64,000 nt of DNA, from positions 806,001 to 870,000 of the forward strand of contig JAHEWK010000015.1 of assembly GCA_020740775.1 (NCBI GenBank). The letters run 5' to 3'. The stretch comes from Ilyonectria destructans. Its lineage: Eukaryota > Ascomycota > Sordariomycetes > Hypocreales > Nectriaceae. How positions within the stretch are numbered: the first letter of the stretch is position 1; each line of letters starts with the position of its first letter. Under the pieces are notes generated by a model, which did not search any database, was not told the origin of the DNA, and was given only the letters and a program-made list of their open reading frames with translations. The translations under genes were made by a program, and so were the position numbers. Below, one piece after another: positions 44,059 to 55,305 of the stretch.

Positions 44059-46211
44059 TCAAGCTTGGTCCCCCATCGCCTTGATACTAATCTTCAGCTC
44101 ATAAATTAGGCGACCCAGTCCCTCAGTACGACTAATGTTAGCCGTCAAACCTAGCATGACACCGGAGTGGTTTATGACATTTGGTAGCTCATCTTTGACG
44201 TAGCGTTCGTCGCAAGATTCTGGAAATAACGTCTTTCGGGGGTCTTTTTTCGAGTTTCTTTGGGAGATGAGAAATTGCCCAAAAGGTGGTTTGCAGAGTT
44301 GTTTGCGGAATGCCTCCATTTTGCGTTGAACCCTTCCAGGAGAAATGTGATGCCCTTCCACATGGAGTTTAAGAAAAAGCACTTTCTTTATGGAGTAATC
44401 CATATCCTTCATCAATGCGTGCATATCAAAAACACGGCACCAAAGCCGCTCCTCATTTGTTGCGCGATTGTCGCGATGTGTGCCCCAGATAATCACAGCG
44501 GAAACCTGGTGCGACGGTTGACCGTTCAATTCAGAATGAAAGTTAAAAAAGTGAGTGCCGCCGAAAAATCTGTTCGAACCGTGTTCGCAACGCTCAAACC
44601 TCCATGGAGCTGAGAGTTCTGTTGTACGCGCTGAGTACTGGTTGAGGGGAGGGTGGCTTATACCACTATCGGTCTCAAAGTGAACGCTTTCATCCAAATC
44701 AGTGATCAAATATAGTGGTCCAGTTGTAGGCTCTTCGTATGAATTGGATGGCATCTTCACAGCGTTGATAGGGCTATGCTTGAGGAGAATTTCGACATCC
44801 TTCCTAATTGCCTTGTCAAGGGAATAGGTGACTAGACACAGCTTCAATAATTGAGTCATCAGAATTGAGGAACTCGGTACCTACAATCTAAGCCGATTAA
44901 AGGACCGGAATACAATGCATCGTCAGATAAAATATGTTCGGATATGGTGTCTCTTGGGTCGACACGGACGATGAGCTGGTTGTAGGCCCGACGATATAGA
45001 CCAAACACCCCCATATCCTCAAGAATGATTCCAGGGCGAGCCAAATAGTCATCTTCATAAGCCAGGTCAAGGATACCGAGCCATAAAGACTGATCCAAAC
45101 TTTCTACCAAGCCCGGAATGATCGACGTAACCGTGACGGGACAAAGCCAAATATTCACCTTTAAGGCAGTGTCTGTGATCTCCACTGGGGTCATGTTTCC
45201 AAGAAAATTCTCTTCATATCGCTGATCGTTGTTGCCAAACCCTCGTCGTCCAATTTGGTCCCTGAAGTTCGCGCTTGCAGGGGCCAAACAGCTCATGGCA
45301 CGTTCCTGTGGAATGCCTGACGGTTCAGCCCTCCAGAGAAAGATAGATTGATCTTTAGACCGCCTCAGGATGGCATCTTGGAGGCGCATAAACGCTTTGT
45401 CATCTTCGCCATAGAGCATTGGCATGTTAATATCGAATAACCCGAGAAGGCAGTAAGCAGCATCTTCCTTTCGAGTGGTCATTCGACTAGATGCCCAGCT
45501 CATTCTTATAGACACGGCAAAACTGTCCAAGGTTTGGAGGAGTTTGTCCAGCTTGCGGCAATGCATACATACCCTGTTTCGAACCAGAGGGAAGAACCCA
45601 TGTTTCTGACATGAACATCGCCGTTCAGAGAAAACCTGGTGTGAAATGCAAGTCCGATCGCAAAGCCGATCAAGTAAATTGTCATCTCTTGAACCGAACT
45701 TAGTCCAGTCCTGATCAAAGAAATCAACGATGCGCGGAGCGATTAACTCCTGGAGGGTCCACCCTCTGTCGAACCACCGGCAGCTGAAGAAGGATGTGTC
45801 GTCCGGCTCAATAGCAGTATTGAGATTGGGGTCAGTGGCAGATGGGTGGGACAGGGAGGATGGCGACGGTACTTTGAAGTCGTTTAAAAAGACGTAGCAT
45901 ATGGATGATTGCTAGTACCACTTGAGCATCGAGTTAATGGCCTCAGATAACTCTGCGCTGCTGCTTTTGTCAATACAGCAAGTGTCGACCCAGATGTATC
46001 CGAATCCATCTTGTTGTGCCTGCCTGCAACTCTGTTTCACCTTGGTGAAGGCGTGATGCCGCTTCAATTCATTGACTGTTTTCTCTTTGACATCTTGAAA
46101 GACGATTTCGACATCTCCCCATGTATGTGATAGGATGGCATATGGCGGAATCTTTTCCTCATCAGCTAGGAAAGTTTCAAGTTGGAAGGTGTGGACGTTG
46201 AGCAGGCGCAT
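44059..46211 (-). pseudogene. HET-domain (heterokaryon incompatibility) gene with one in-frame UAG
   Basis: Two exons, 46211-44885 and 44831-44059, span 700 codons including an internal TAG at 45914-45912 (codon 100). Before it the protein begins MRLLNVHTFQLETF, the classic HET start, followed by YAILSHTWG and YIWVDTCCIDKSSSAELSEAINSMLKWY. Immediately after the TAG, in the same frame, the HET domain resumes with QSSICYVFLNDF, then FFSCRWFDRGWTLQELIAP and RMSWASSRMTTRKEDAAYCLLGLFDINMPMLYGE. The remaining frame is open to the end with no other stop or frameshift. Homologous HET proteins usually have Arg or Gln at the stop position. The gene is either a very young nonsense allele or decoded by readthrough: the stop is followed by CAA TCA, a CAR-YYA leaky context. 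HET domains trigger self-destruction in non-self recognition. Confidence 0.85.
45906..45914 (-). promoter_or_regulatory. In-frame UAG in CAR-YYA leaky stop context
   Basis: Coding-strand TAG CAA TCA. The six bases after the stop fit CAR-YYA, known to permit readthrough of UAG by near-cognate glutamine tRNA in plants and yeast. A C-to-T change of CAG (a CpA site) would also create this TAG. Which explanation applies cannot be told from sequence. Confidence 0.55.
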
Positions 46212-47209
46212 TGTGAAAAGATGCCGACCTAATCTTGGAATTGGAAGACTTTCAGGGCTGCGAGGAAGAGACGAAAATCGAGTCAAAGGAGTGGGCGACA
46301 ACAGAGCCTGATTGAGGGATTGAGGCTGAGCGAGGCGTACCGTGAGGCATTCTGCTGGATGTTACTGTGGAGTGCTTGCGTTGATGCTTAGCCACTTACA
46401 TCCCCCGTTCGTCAGGCAAGGATGACGGTTGGGTTGGATAGCCCTACCAAAGCAGAGAGCTTTTCCATGCATGTCAGCTGTTCTGATTTATATGCCTCAC
46501 AAGATGGCACGCCTAATGGCAATGACCTTCCACTTTCGCCCGCTCACACCATACGGGAAGTGGGAGGTTGATAGCGACATACGTAAATAAACCCCCCAAT
46601 GAGGGAACTTGGTGTTTGCATCTACTGTATTTTCGTTGTGCATGTCGTAGTTGCCTAGGCCCACGTTTGGGCTTCAAGTTCCTTATTTCCTATCTATCTG
46701 AATCCTATCTACCTTTTTCGCTTTGCCGCCATTCTTTGTTCTGGATTGGAAGTTGGCCTCTCGACTTGATGAGATATGTCAGTCCCACTTATATTATATG
46801 GCTTTATTGTTCATAGGCAGCAAGTTTATTGTCTATGGTTACATACAGAAAGAGTAGATTGAAAGCTTAATTAATGTAAAGGTAAGTGTGCAATAATCTT
46901 ACTGTATGAGCTACGGTATCTTCTGGTACTGAGTGAAGTGCTAAACGTGTGTCTATATTGTTTGCAACTCCTGCATAACTTTGGTCAATCTGATAATATT
47001 GAGTAAGCAAAAAAGAGTTACAAAAAGAAAACACCCCGCCTCGGTTTATCTGATTATTGAAGGTGGTTGCCCGCAGAGACCCCCAACGGCATCCCTACGA
47101 TCCGGGGGCTCACCAGGCCAGGCGAAGGGCAAATGCACAACTGCAGTCCGGGACAAGGCTGGTGCTGACGACACTAGCTCGGATTCGACGACGACAGGAT
47201 AGCCCTAGG
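46212..47209. other. Intergenic, AT-rich
   Basis: About 1 kb upstream of the HET start and 3' of the dehydrogenase pseudogene. No coding frame with features; the HET promoter is presumed on its left edge. Confidence 0.5.
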
Positions 47210-47923
47210 GGTAGCAGAACGAAATGACAAATGGATTTTCATCCTGCGAGGCCATCCTTGGAACGGGAGACTGCGATGACGTTGCACCCATGGCCAGGGA
47301 AATGGTGATGGCTGAGCCGAAGAAGAGACCAGCCGCGGGGGAGACTACGACGGCCTCGCCAGCCTGGACGTTGACGCTGCGGAAACCCCCGTACGGCAAA
47401 GTTTGGGCCACGAAGTGAACGAGGTCGTTGATGGAGTATCCGGGGCCGCCCTCACTGACGGGGCTGCATAGGTGCTTCTCATCGAGGGCGTAGGTGTGCT
47501 CCAGGGGCGCGCGGACATACTCAGCATGCGAGCCATTTCGCCAAGCGAGATGCAGCTTCTTCGTCGCAGGCGTGTTGCCATCGTGGATAGATACTCCAGA
47601 GAATCTTCACGGATCCGTCATCGCGAGCCCGCACAAAGTGCTCGACCATGACGAGCTGGCCCTCAGACAGGACCGTGGCGCCCGGTCCGACGGCAGCGAT
47701 GCGGCCGATGAAGTAACCGCCCGGACGAGGGGCCGCGGTTGTGTGAAGCCGTGAGGACCAGCGTCGGAGCGAAGCATCCTTACGAGGTTGGGGTTGGCCG
47801 GGGTGGCAAGGACGCGGACGACGACGGAGCCGTATGTGCTTCGGGTACTGGGAGAGCGGTGTCGAGCTTGATAGAGTTGTTCTCGTGGAGGACAAGGCCT
47901 TTCATGGTGGGAGGCAGAGCCAT
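47210..47923 (-). pseudogene. Medium-chain dehydrogenase/reductase (quinone reductase-like) pseudogene
   Basis: Read on the minus strand from an ATG at 47923 (MALPPTMKGLVLHENN), the sequence follows a GroES-like dehydrogenase but changes frame at least four times. Segment 2 gives YGSVVVRVLATPANPNLVRM after about 47833; segment 3 gives GGYFIGRIAAVGPGATVLSE after about 47720; segment 4 gives DGNTPATKKLHLAWRNGSHA and later PYGGFRSVNVQAGEAVVVSP after about 47602; and a last shift near 47282 gives NVIAVSRSKDGLAG. The Rossmann-fold half is cut off soon after. Segments are individually well conserved and overlap correctly in order, so this is a degraded copy and not chance. No zinc-ligand pattern is visible. 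The parent enzyme would be an NAD(P)H-dependent oxidoreductase of unknown substrate. Confidence 0.82.
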
Positions 47924-50048
47924 GGTGAACTGCTTGCTGGGATGGAGATAGGTAGAGAGATGATAGAGAACAAGGAAATAGACCCTTTTAAAGCCTTGAG
48001 ACTTGAGGAGAGCGTTTATTGAAGTTCTGTGTGGTTTGAATCGAGTTTGGTCATTAATACAGCTTCAGCGGACGCCCTTTATACACGTCATGACGGTTAA
48101 TCACCTCACCACCTCCGGCTGGCACATTCTCCGTGCCCGGTAACAAGAAACGGAGTTAACACGACAGCTCCATATGAATGCATCAAACTCATGCCCAGGC
48201 GTGCACGATGCCTGGGTAGTTTGCAGTGAAATTACCCATCGTCAAAAAGCTGTTCCCTGGCGAATCTCATTCTACAAGTACTAGAGGAGTTGCTAGAATA
48301 CGAAACGAGGTTAGCTGAGTCTCGTTGTCTGAAAGGGAATGGTGGATCGGGCACGGCCGGGATATGTGGGGACGCGGGTTTTGGCCCCGGATGGTTAGTC
48401 AATGAGCTTCCCGGAGGGACGTTTTCGAGGTTGAGTTGAGGAGATGGTGTTGCTAACTCCGAGAATATGGGGTGGTTTTCTACATTACACAAGTTGCAAG
48501 TCCGGGCTCTGCCCTTAGTCAGGTTGGAAAAGGCTGGGCATGTTGACGGATGGAGTCCGAAGATGGAGTCGCCGGACAATTGCACGTTTCCGAGCCTGGA
48601 CATTGAACATATCGTACTCATAATACCACGTGCTGTGTTATGAAACGGAGTTGCGTTTGTCCCGTACGAAACACCCCCAGCGATGCCTCGGCTTTTAATG
48701 CACAAAATCTGTAATAGCAGACCGGGACGCGTGGTTGAGACGCTGTGGTGTTCGGGATAGACAGGGAATGACGTCGACGTTTGGGGGCAGAGGGTGGCTT
48801 GGCCGCCCCAGTTGACGACGACAAGCTTTAGCCACCAGACGGATTGTTAATGGCAGACTTTGAAGAGTAGCTTTAGTTATGCCTTGTGTGTTGCCTTGCG
48901 TACTGCCTGGGGTCGTCTGCCTGCTTAGATGGAATGCCTGGTGTATTGCCTCTTCTCTCGCCGAAGCAGCCTGTCACTCAGCCCATCCAATCGTCCACGC
49001 AACCAAGCATATCCCTCCAGCTGCATGATCCGCGCCAAGGCAAATCCTTTACGCGGACCAGCAACGGCATCAACAAACTCACCGGAGCACCGTGACTGGA
49101 CGCTAGAACACCTCTTTCGGCTCCAAGATCCGTCTCCCCACCACCCGCACCAGCAGCATCCTTGCCCGCCTCGCGAATGCGCCACTGCCCCTCGAATCCT
49201 CACCCAGCTCCCTCGGCGAGCAGGCGAGCACTAGGCCAAACAGCCACCAGAGAGCTCTCCCGTGGTCTGCGGGATAACAACCCCCGGCCCCTGGCAGCAA
49301 AATAAGCAGCCCGCGCGACGCACTATTGCCCAAGGTGCATGCCAGCCGTGGCCGTTGCTCTGCGATTCCGCGTGCCATTCGCCGCCTCGCACCGCATGGG
49401 CGCAACGGCCCACGGCGAATCAGCGCGCCGAAGGGCAGTGCTGACAGGGGCGGTCCAGGGCGGTCCAGGGCGGTTCGCCATTCAGCGCCGCTGCGACCCC
49501 GCTGCTGCAGGACGCTACAGCGCCACTGACACCCCCGGGGAGGGCTCTGGAGGACCGTGCAGCGCGCTAGAAGCAGGTGTCGGCTGGTGCAATTGGTGGT
49601 TTTGGCAGTGAACGCCCAGTGCTGAGTTGCTGATCGGCGGGGGGCAGAGCCAAAAATATCTCGTCTTAGTGCTGCAAAGCCCCAATCCTGGTTAGCGAGA
49701 GACTCCATCGCCCATCTGATCCGAACGCATCCCATGATTGTCAGGGCTCGTCAGGTGTGCCATATCGCCCGCGCCTTTCTCGTTCAGAGCGTGTGTTTTC
49801 GTTCCTCGGATCCGTCCTCCATTCTTCTCTTCCCTTTCTCTTCCATCCGTCATTTACACACGTGGTTGTTTGATACAGCCTCTGTACGACAGCCGGGATA
49901 CCAGAGCATGCTTCTTCCATCACTCAGCCCCGCCACTACCGTGCCCTGTCTGGATGTCACCAACTCCACCGTGACGCTCCTCGTGCAGCTGCCAATCCCA
50001 CTGGCCGGGTTCACTGACTGATTGATTGACTTGCTTCGCCAGTCGACC
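47924..50048. other. Intergenic, no gene recognised
   Basis: About 2.1 kb. A 130-codon minus frame (48621-48232) and a 210-codon minus frame (49735-49103) lack recognisable features and overlap plus-strand frames. A GGGCGGTCCA short repeat is at 49447-49474. The right end holds the lipase promoter and 5'UTR. Confidence 0.5.
49447..49474. repeat. GGGCGGTCCA tandem repeat
   Basis: Three 10-bp units, the last degenerate, in the intergenic region. Confidence 0.65.
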
Positions 50049-52076
50049 ATGGGCTGGTTCTCGCGGAAAAAGGTCAAGAAGTCCTCTTCTTCGTCCCAGG
50101 CCAAACCACAGAAACCACAGCAGGTCGCCCAGAAGCCATCCTTTGCTGCCCCTCCGAACGTCTACACGACCCGCCCCGCGCCGCCGCAACAGCTCCCGCA
50201 ACACCAGCTCCCACAACAAAGACCACCGCAACAACAACAAATACCACAACAACGGCCTCTACCGCGTCCTAATTTTCCCTACGCCCATCAATATGGAGCC
50301 CAGTCGCAGCCCCAGTTCCGGCCTGCTGGGTATCTCCCCGCGCCTTCGGGATGGACGCCTCCGGTGCCGACTTATCAACCAGTTATCGTGAACCACCAGC
50401 ATTACTACCTGGGAGGACAACAGCAACCACAACCCCAACACCACGCTCCTCCGGCGCCAATGCAGCCCACCCAACCGAGTCAGAACCTCCAACCGCCGCA
50501 GCAGCATGTCTACCAGCAACAGCACACCACGCTCGGGAGGTTCACCGGCTCCATGGTCAACCTCACTAAGGACATCGTCCCCGCCATCCCCCAGCTCTAC
50601 GACGATGGTCTCGCAGCCTGGCATGGCTGCACCCAGATCGCCAACTCCACCGCGGCCGTGTACGACCAGGTCTACAGCCGCTTCAACAACGTCATGACGC
50701 TCATCGACCACGAAATGTGCGTGGGCACCGAGAACGATCTCTTCCATTGCAGCTCGAGTCCCGTGCCCTCGCCGCAGTCTTCTCCGGACAGCATCTCTCC
50801 GCCGACTCAAGACCGAGGCATCGATTTTCTATCCTCAAAGCCCAAGAAGTCTTTGAAGCCTAAAAAGTCCCAGGCAACTTGCGCTACTGCCGTCGTGTCT
50901 GGCAACTACTTCTCTAAAGTCGAGTACTATGCCAATTCCAAGCTTCCTCGGGACCTACCTCCGCTGGCACTGTATGCTTCACCCCTCCTCCAGTTACTCA
51001 TTTTATAGGCAATTGCTGACTCCATGTTTCCCAGTTATATGCCAACCTGGCCAATCCTCTGCCTCGCCGCTCAGTACTCCCAACGCGTCTACGACAAGCC
51101 CACCGGCGCCGAACTTGACGCTCACGTCTCGGGCGATTGGCTCACAGGCACAAAGGCAATGTGCATCAAATCGGTTCCCATGGACGACATGAACACCATC
51201 GTCTTCGCCATCCGCGGTACCGCCTCCTTCATGGACTGGGCTGTCAACCTAAACACTGCCCCCGTCAGCCCTCACAAGTTCCTCGACGACCCAGGCAACC
51301 TCTGCCACGCCGGCTTCTTGACCGTGGCTAAGAAGATGGTCCGGCCGGTCGCCGCACGCCTAAGGCAACTTCTGCGAGAAGACCCATCTAGGTCTAGGTA
51401 CAGCCTGTTGATTACGGGACACTCGGCCGGTGGTGCTGTGGCTGCGTTGTTGTACTCGCACATGCTGGCGGACACCAAGGAGGCTGAGAGCGAGCTTAAC
51501 ATTCTGACAAACTGTTTTAAGCGGATCCATTGCGTAACGTTTGGAACACCCCCCGTAAGCTTACTACCGTTGACAAAGCCTGATCGGCCGAACCTGCGAA
51601 AGAGCCTGTTTCTGAGCTTTGTCAACGAGGGCGACCCTGTCGTCCGCGCCGACAAGGCTTACATCAAGAGCCTCATCGACCTCCTCACCACCCCGGTCCC
51701 CATCCTGTCCTTCCCCAAACAGAAGGACCAGCGGGGCAGGAAGAGCTCGTCCGACAACCGGCGATCCCGGTCAAAGTCGACGTCCAAGGCCAACTCGCGC
51801 TCGACATCTCCGTCGCGACCCCGGTGGAAGGTGCCTCCTTGCACCCTCAGCAACGCCGGTCGCCTCGTGGTCCTCCGCTCCGGCGACCCCAAGGCGCGGC
51901 CCAAGGACCGCAAGACGGTGCGCGAGCGCCTCAACGAGGGCGTCTTGGCCGCGACGTGCCAGGAGGAGCAGCTGCGCAGCGTCATCTGGGGCGATCCCGT
52001 GTGCCATCTGATGAGCCTCTACGCTGGCCGGATTGAGGTTCTTGCGGTGGGCTCGGTGACTGGAAAGGGGCGCTGA
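50049..52076 (+). CDS. Class-3 lipase with Pro/Gln-rich N-terminal extension
   Basis: Two exons, 50049-50971 and 51035-52076, give 654 aa. Residues 1-180 are low complexity (basic start MGWFSRKKVKK, then Pro/Gln-rich), and residues about 250-285 are Ser/Pro/Lys-rich. The alpha/beta-hydrolase part starts near residue 309 (YMPTWPILCLAAQYS) with the lid/oxyanion strand TIVFAIRGTASFMDW, CHAGFLTVAKK, the nucleophile elbow ITGHSAGGAVAALLYSHM (Ser438), GTPPVSLLPL and the acid in FVNEGDPVVRADKAY. A later Arg/Ser-rich insert (about 550-575) precedes a final segment with the likely catalytic His in GDPVCHLMSLY. No signal peptide is visible, so an intracellular or membrane-peripheral lipase is inferred. 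Fungal members of this type are often annotated as lipase class 3 or sn-1 diacylglycerol lipase-like. Confidence 0.9.
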
Positions 52077-52344
52077 AGGCGATATTTGGTTGAAGAAATA
52101 ACAAGCAAAGGAGTTTTACAATGGATTGGATACTACAAATCACGGTCAAATTGGGAAGAAACAAAGCCGATGCGATATATACCTGTACTTTGGGGGTGTT
52201 TGATTTGTTTACGATACCATGGGGTTAAGGGATGCGCTGCTTGGCGTTGATAAAATTGCCTTCATATGTGCCAAGGTCACGATCAAGAGGATAACAATCA
52301 TCACTATCATGTTTTATTCTTACAAACTCTGTCCTATGTTTAGC

Positions 52345-53433
52345 TTACATCTCTTCCAAGTCTCCTCCCAACACGAGACACCTTACTTCGATACTCTCTC
52401 GCAACCGCCCTTCCGAGGCCATTGGCGCACCATCCTCCTCGCCTAGATGAGGTTCGATCATCTCGAATGATGCGTGAGCGCACCGGCGGCGGCGGCCTTT
52501 TGAGTCACGCACCGAGTCGAAGCATTGAATCATCCATACATCCGTCGCCTCCATGGCGCTCAGATACCAGAACCGAAAGTCAGTCATCCCCCGATATCTA
52601 CAATGGTATGTTTCCCCATCGCGGTGCGGGTAAATATGGTCGACTTTGATGAGATCCTCCTCCGTGACAGAAGGAGACTCGGCTAGGCATAGGGGGTGAT
52701 CAGTGATAGGTCCCCGGAGTGGCCTCCATACGTTGATGATACGAAGTCGCAGTTTCCCCTGCTTGATGGCTTCGGCCTGTTCCGCTGGGAGAAACTGCTC
52801 GGCGCGAAGAATGGCGGCTCTCGCACTCTGGTCAACATGGACCTTTTTTACCGGGCGGTTCAGCTTTGCAGTTGCAGATGCTCGGCGAATAGTGCGGTCG
52901 AAGACGAAGACATGCTCGGCCTCGGGAATATGGGTTTCAATCAGCTCACGAGCGGCCTGAGAGTAGGCCATCCGGACCTGGTCGTCATCGGAAAGGTTGA
53001 CGCCAGGTGGTTGAGGTTGTAACCTCAGCAAGGCAAAAGACTCGTTGGAGAGGCGGAAGGCTGCACGATGCGGGTGTCCGCGAACATCTCGGATCAGTAC
53101 GAGGTGGCTGGAGCAGGGGTAGTTCTTGAAGCCGACACCGTTGCTCTCGGTGACGGTGAAGGCGGGCTTTTCATTGTTTGGAGGCGGCGAAAAGAAGTGC
53201 AATGGGCGAATGACGTCGCCGCCCCGGAGGAGAGCCTCAGGGACATGATAGCTTTGGTCGAGTGAGAGATGTCCACTGCTCTGGTCAAGGGGCTGATGGT
53301 CGCCCTCTGCAGCTTCGATGACATCTGCGCCAGCCGGGTCTGGGAATGAGGCTGAGACTGGCGTGGTACTAGACCCTCCACCCCATTCTGGGCCATGGTT
53401 GCGCATTGCTTTTATGGCTGAGGATGGTTCCAT
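52345..53433 (-). CDS. AsaB/CmcJ (GA4 desaturase-like) family oxidoreductase
   Basis: Intronless frame of 362 aa, starting at an ATG. The family pattern is clear in the second half: LRIINVWRPLRGPITDHPLCLAE, then TEEDLIKVDHIYPHRDGETY, FWYLSAMEATDVWMIQCFDS and RRRCAHASFE. This is the arrangement of the fungal hydroxylase/desaturase AsaB group, named after cephamycin CmcJ and gibberellin GA4 desaturase and frequently found in secondary-metabolite gene clusters. The H/D residues in these blocks are probably the metal ligands. The N-terminal half (FKNYPCSSHLVLIRDVRGH) is also typical. The substrate is unknown, and no backbone synthase is present in this window. It is divergent from the Helo-like/ankyrin gene. 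Confidence 0.87.
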   Translation of the reverse strand: MEPSSAIKAMRNHGPEWGGGSSTTPVSASFPDPAGADVIEAAEGDHQPLDQSSGHLSLDQSYHVPEALLRGGDVIRPLHFFSPPPNNEKPAFTVTESNGVGFKNYPCSSHLVLIRDVRGHPHRAAFRLSNESFALLRLQPQPPGVNLSDDDQVRMAYSQAARELIETHIPEAEHVFVFDRTIRRASATAKLNRPVKKVHVDQSARAAILRAEQFLPAEQAEAIKQGKLRLRIINVWRPLRGPITDHPLCLAESPSVTEEDLIKVDHIYPHRDGETYHCRYRGMTDFRFWYLSAMEATDVWMIQCFDSVRDSKGRRRRCAHASFEMIEPHLGEEDGAPMASEGRLRESIEVRCLVLGGDLEEM

Positions 53434-53771
53434 TTTTCGGGTGAGTTGAGGAGTTGTCCGGCTGCAGGATGATTTGTCCTTTTCGTCCTTTTTCTAGGAA
53501 ACCGCCCACGAAGACTGATAGATTGGTAGACTTGTAGATCTTCACTTTTAGGCTGGGGCTCAACACCGCGTGATCGGGTTGTTAGCCGTATTTAACGACA
53601 ACCCATCCATGATGCCAGCACAGCCCAACCCAGCCCGCCTTGTGGTCGTGGTTGCCTTCGATGACCTCAGGCGAAGCCTCGTTGCACAAGTGTGATTACC
53701 GCCCCCACGGCGAAACCTCCAGTCTGCGCATGCTGGTCAACGTCGCTGCATATCCCAGGCGGCCAAGCCTA

Positions 53772-53831
53772 CGTCTGCATATCCTGACGTCCGTCTGCGC
53801 ATCCCAGTGTACGTCTGCACATCCTCGTGGC
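53772..53831. repeat. 20-bp tandem repeat, 3 copies
   Basis: Three adjacent 20-bp units each starting CGTCTGC(A/G)(T/C)ATCC(T/C). Units differ in their last 6-8 bases. Degenerate related copies (GTCTGCGCAT, GTCGCTGCATATCC) precede the array from about 53725. Confidence 0.8.
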
Positions 53832-54944
53832 CCGCTGGAGGGTTGCTTCACACACAATTGCCGAGTCGCATCCGAGTCGTATTCGGTGTGGGAGCGCAAG
53901 CAGGCTCTGCTCACAGGTTTCGGCCCTCGAGCGGCGATTGGTGCGGTGAGTTGATACGCTCCGACCCTTCTCGCCGGTGCGTCTGCGTTGGCCGATAATG
54001 TGCGAACCTGTCCTCAATGGACCGCTTTGTCCTCGTGATTGAGGCCCCGTTGCCTGAGAGGGTGCTGCTCGTGCTCCCCTCCATCTTCTTCACCGTGCCG
54101 TCATGCTGTCGCTGTCTCACTGGCCGCCGACGCAGCGATCGACTATTGCTTTTGCTGCAGTAGTGCCAGTGAGGGAACTCGAGATTAGCTGGACAGACCG
54201 GTCCATCGCTGGTGTGTACAGATATGAGGTAATACTCATCCTTTGCGCGCATCATCTGCATCATTTCTACCACGGCGTGCATGGCTGTCGGGGGATTGTT
54301 GAATGTGACCCAGCTGGTCGCCGCAGCCCGTCCAACGATGTCGAGGTTGTCCTCCCCAAAGTCAATTCGACCGCGCTCCCCAGCTTCTTGCATCAGATAG
54401 AGAGCTTGTGCTCGACTAGTTGCATGTACCCCACGGGAACAGGGTACCTTCCTCCTTAGGTGCATGCATAAGGTAGGTATCGGGCCAAGTCGTCTCGGGA
54501 CGTGCCAGTGCTCGCCCATACCTCCTTTGCGCCTTCCCCCCTTCCCCCATACCTCCCCGATCTCCCGAGCCCCTCCTTCCTGCTTCGGAACTTCCTCCTA
54601 TGGCTTTCCGTCACGCAGACGTGGTCCTGCCTGGTTCCGTGAATAGTGTCTGGAAGCCGGGAAGTGATGAAAGGGTGGCATGGGGCGCGCTCCTGCTCAA
54701 CCGATGGTCGATGGTGGCATCATCCGACGGCGTTCACTACTAGGAAGGTACGCCTGCCGGGACGCGAAGCGCCCTTATGTGAATCATCGAGCCCAGACCG
54801 GCGAGACAAAATCACCTTGACTCTTTCACATATCCTCGTGGCCTATTTGAACTATCTGACCCTCCCTTCTTCGTTCGTTGCCGTGCTTGTCTCTGTCTCT
54901 GTCTCTTGTTGTTCGATTTCGCCCATTCTACATTCTGCATTCCC

Positions 54945-54965
54945 CAGTTCTCAGTTCTCAGTTCT
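54945..54965. repeat. CAGTTCT tandem repeat, 3 copies
   Basis: Three exact 7-bp units in the presumed promoter/leader of the Helo-like/ankyrin gene. Confidence 0.8.
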
Positions 54966-55305
54966 CAGCCCTCCGCCCTCTATTCAACCGATGCCACACC
55001 GTAATCCTCACAGCCTTATCCGCCCTCTGCCGTGTACGTCTCCTGACGGCTATTCGACCACCCCGTCCGCCTCACCTTGATCTTTGGGTGCCAATACAGA
55101 CGGCCTTTCCCTCTGATTGCTCTGATTGCCCAGAAGGGTGGTCCTCCTATGCGATGCCCCCCTCAGCCTACTCCCGAACGACGACCCCTTCGGGCACCGA
55201 CGTCGAGATGGATTCAACCGTTGAGGTTTCTGACACCACAAGGGCATTGCTTTTGGTCCGTTTCTTGCGACCTTGAGCTTTGGTTTTGACCCTTTGCTGA
55301 CAATC

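Larger units (their letters stand above)
53434..55305. other. Divergent intergenic region
   Basis: 1.9 kb between the AsaB-like gene (-) and the Helo-like/ankyrin gene (+). It holds a 20-bp three-copy repeat (53772-53831) and a CAGTTCT repeat (54945-54965). The latter lies about 350 bp upstream of the ankyrin gene's start, in a pyrimidine-rich presumed promoter/leader. No coding region supported. Confidence 0.5.

Noticed and set aside
44857..44861. TGATG stop-start overlap between two HET gene frames, resembling termination-reinitiation
   Set aside because: A 53-nt intron (44884-44832) with GTAGGT donor, CTGAT branch site and CTAG acceptor joins the two parts in phase and explains the arrangement more simply.
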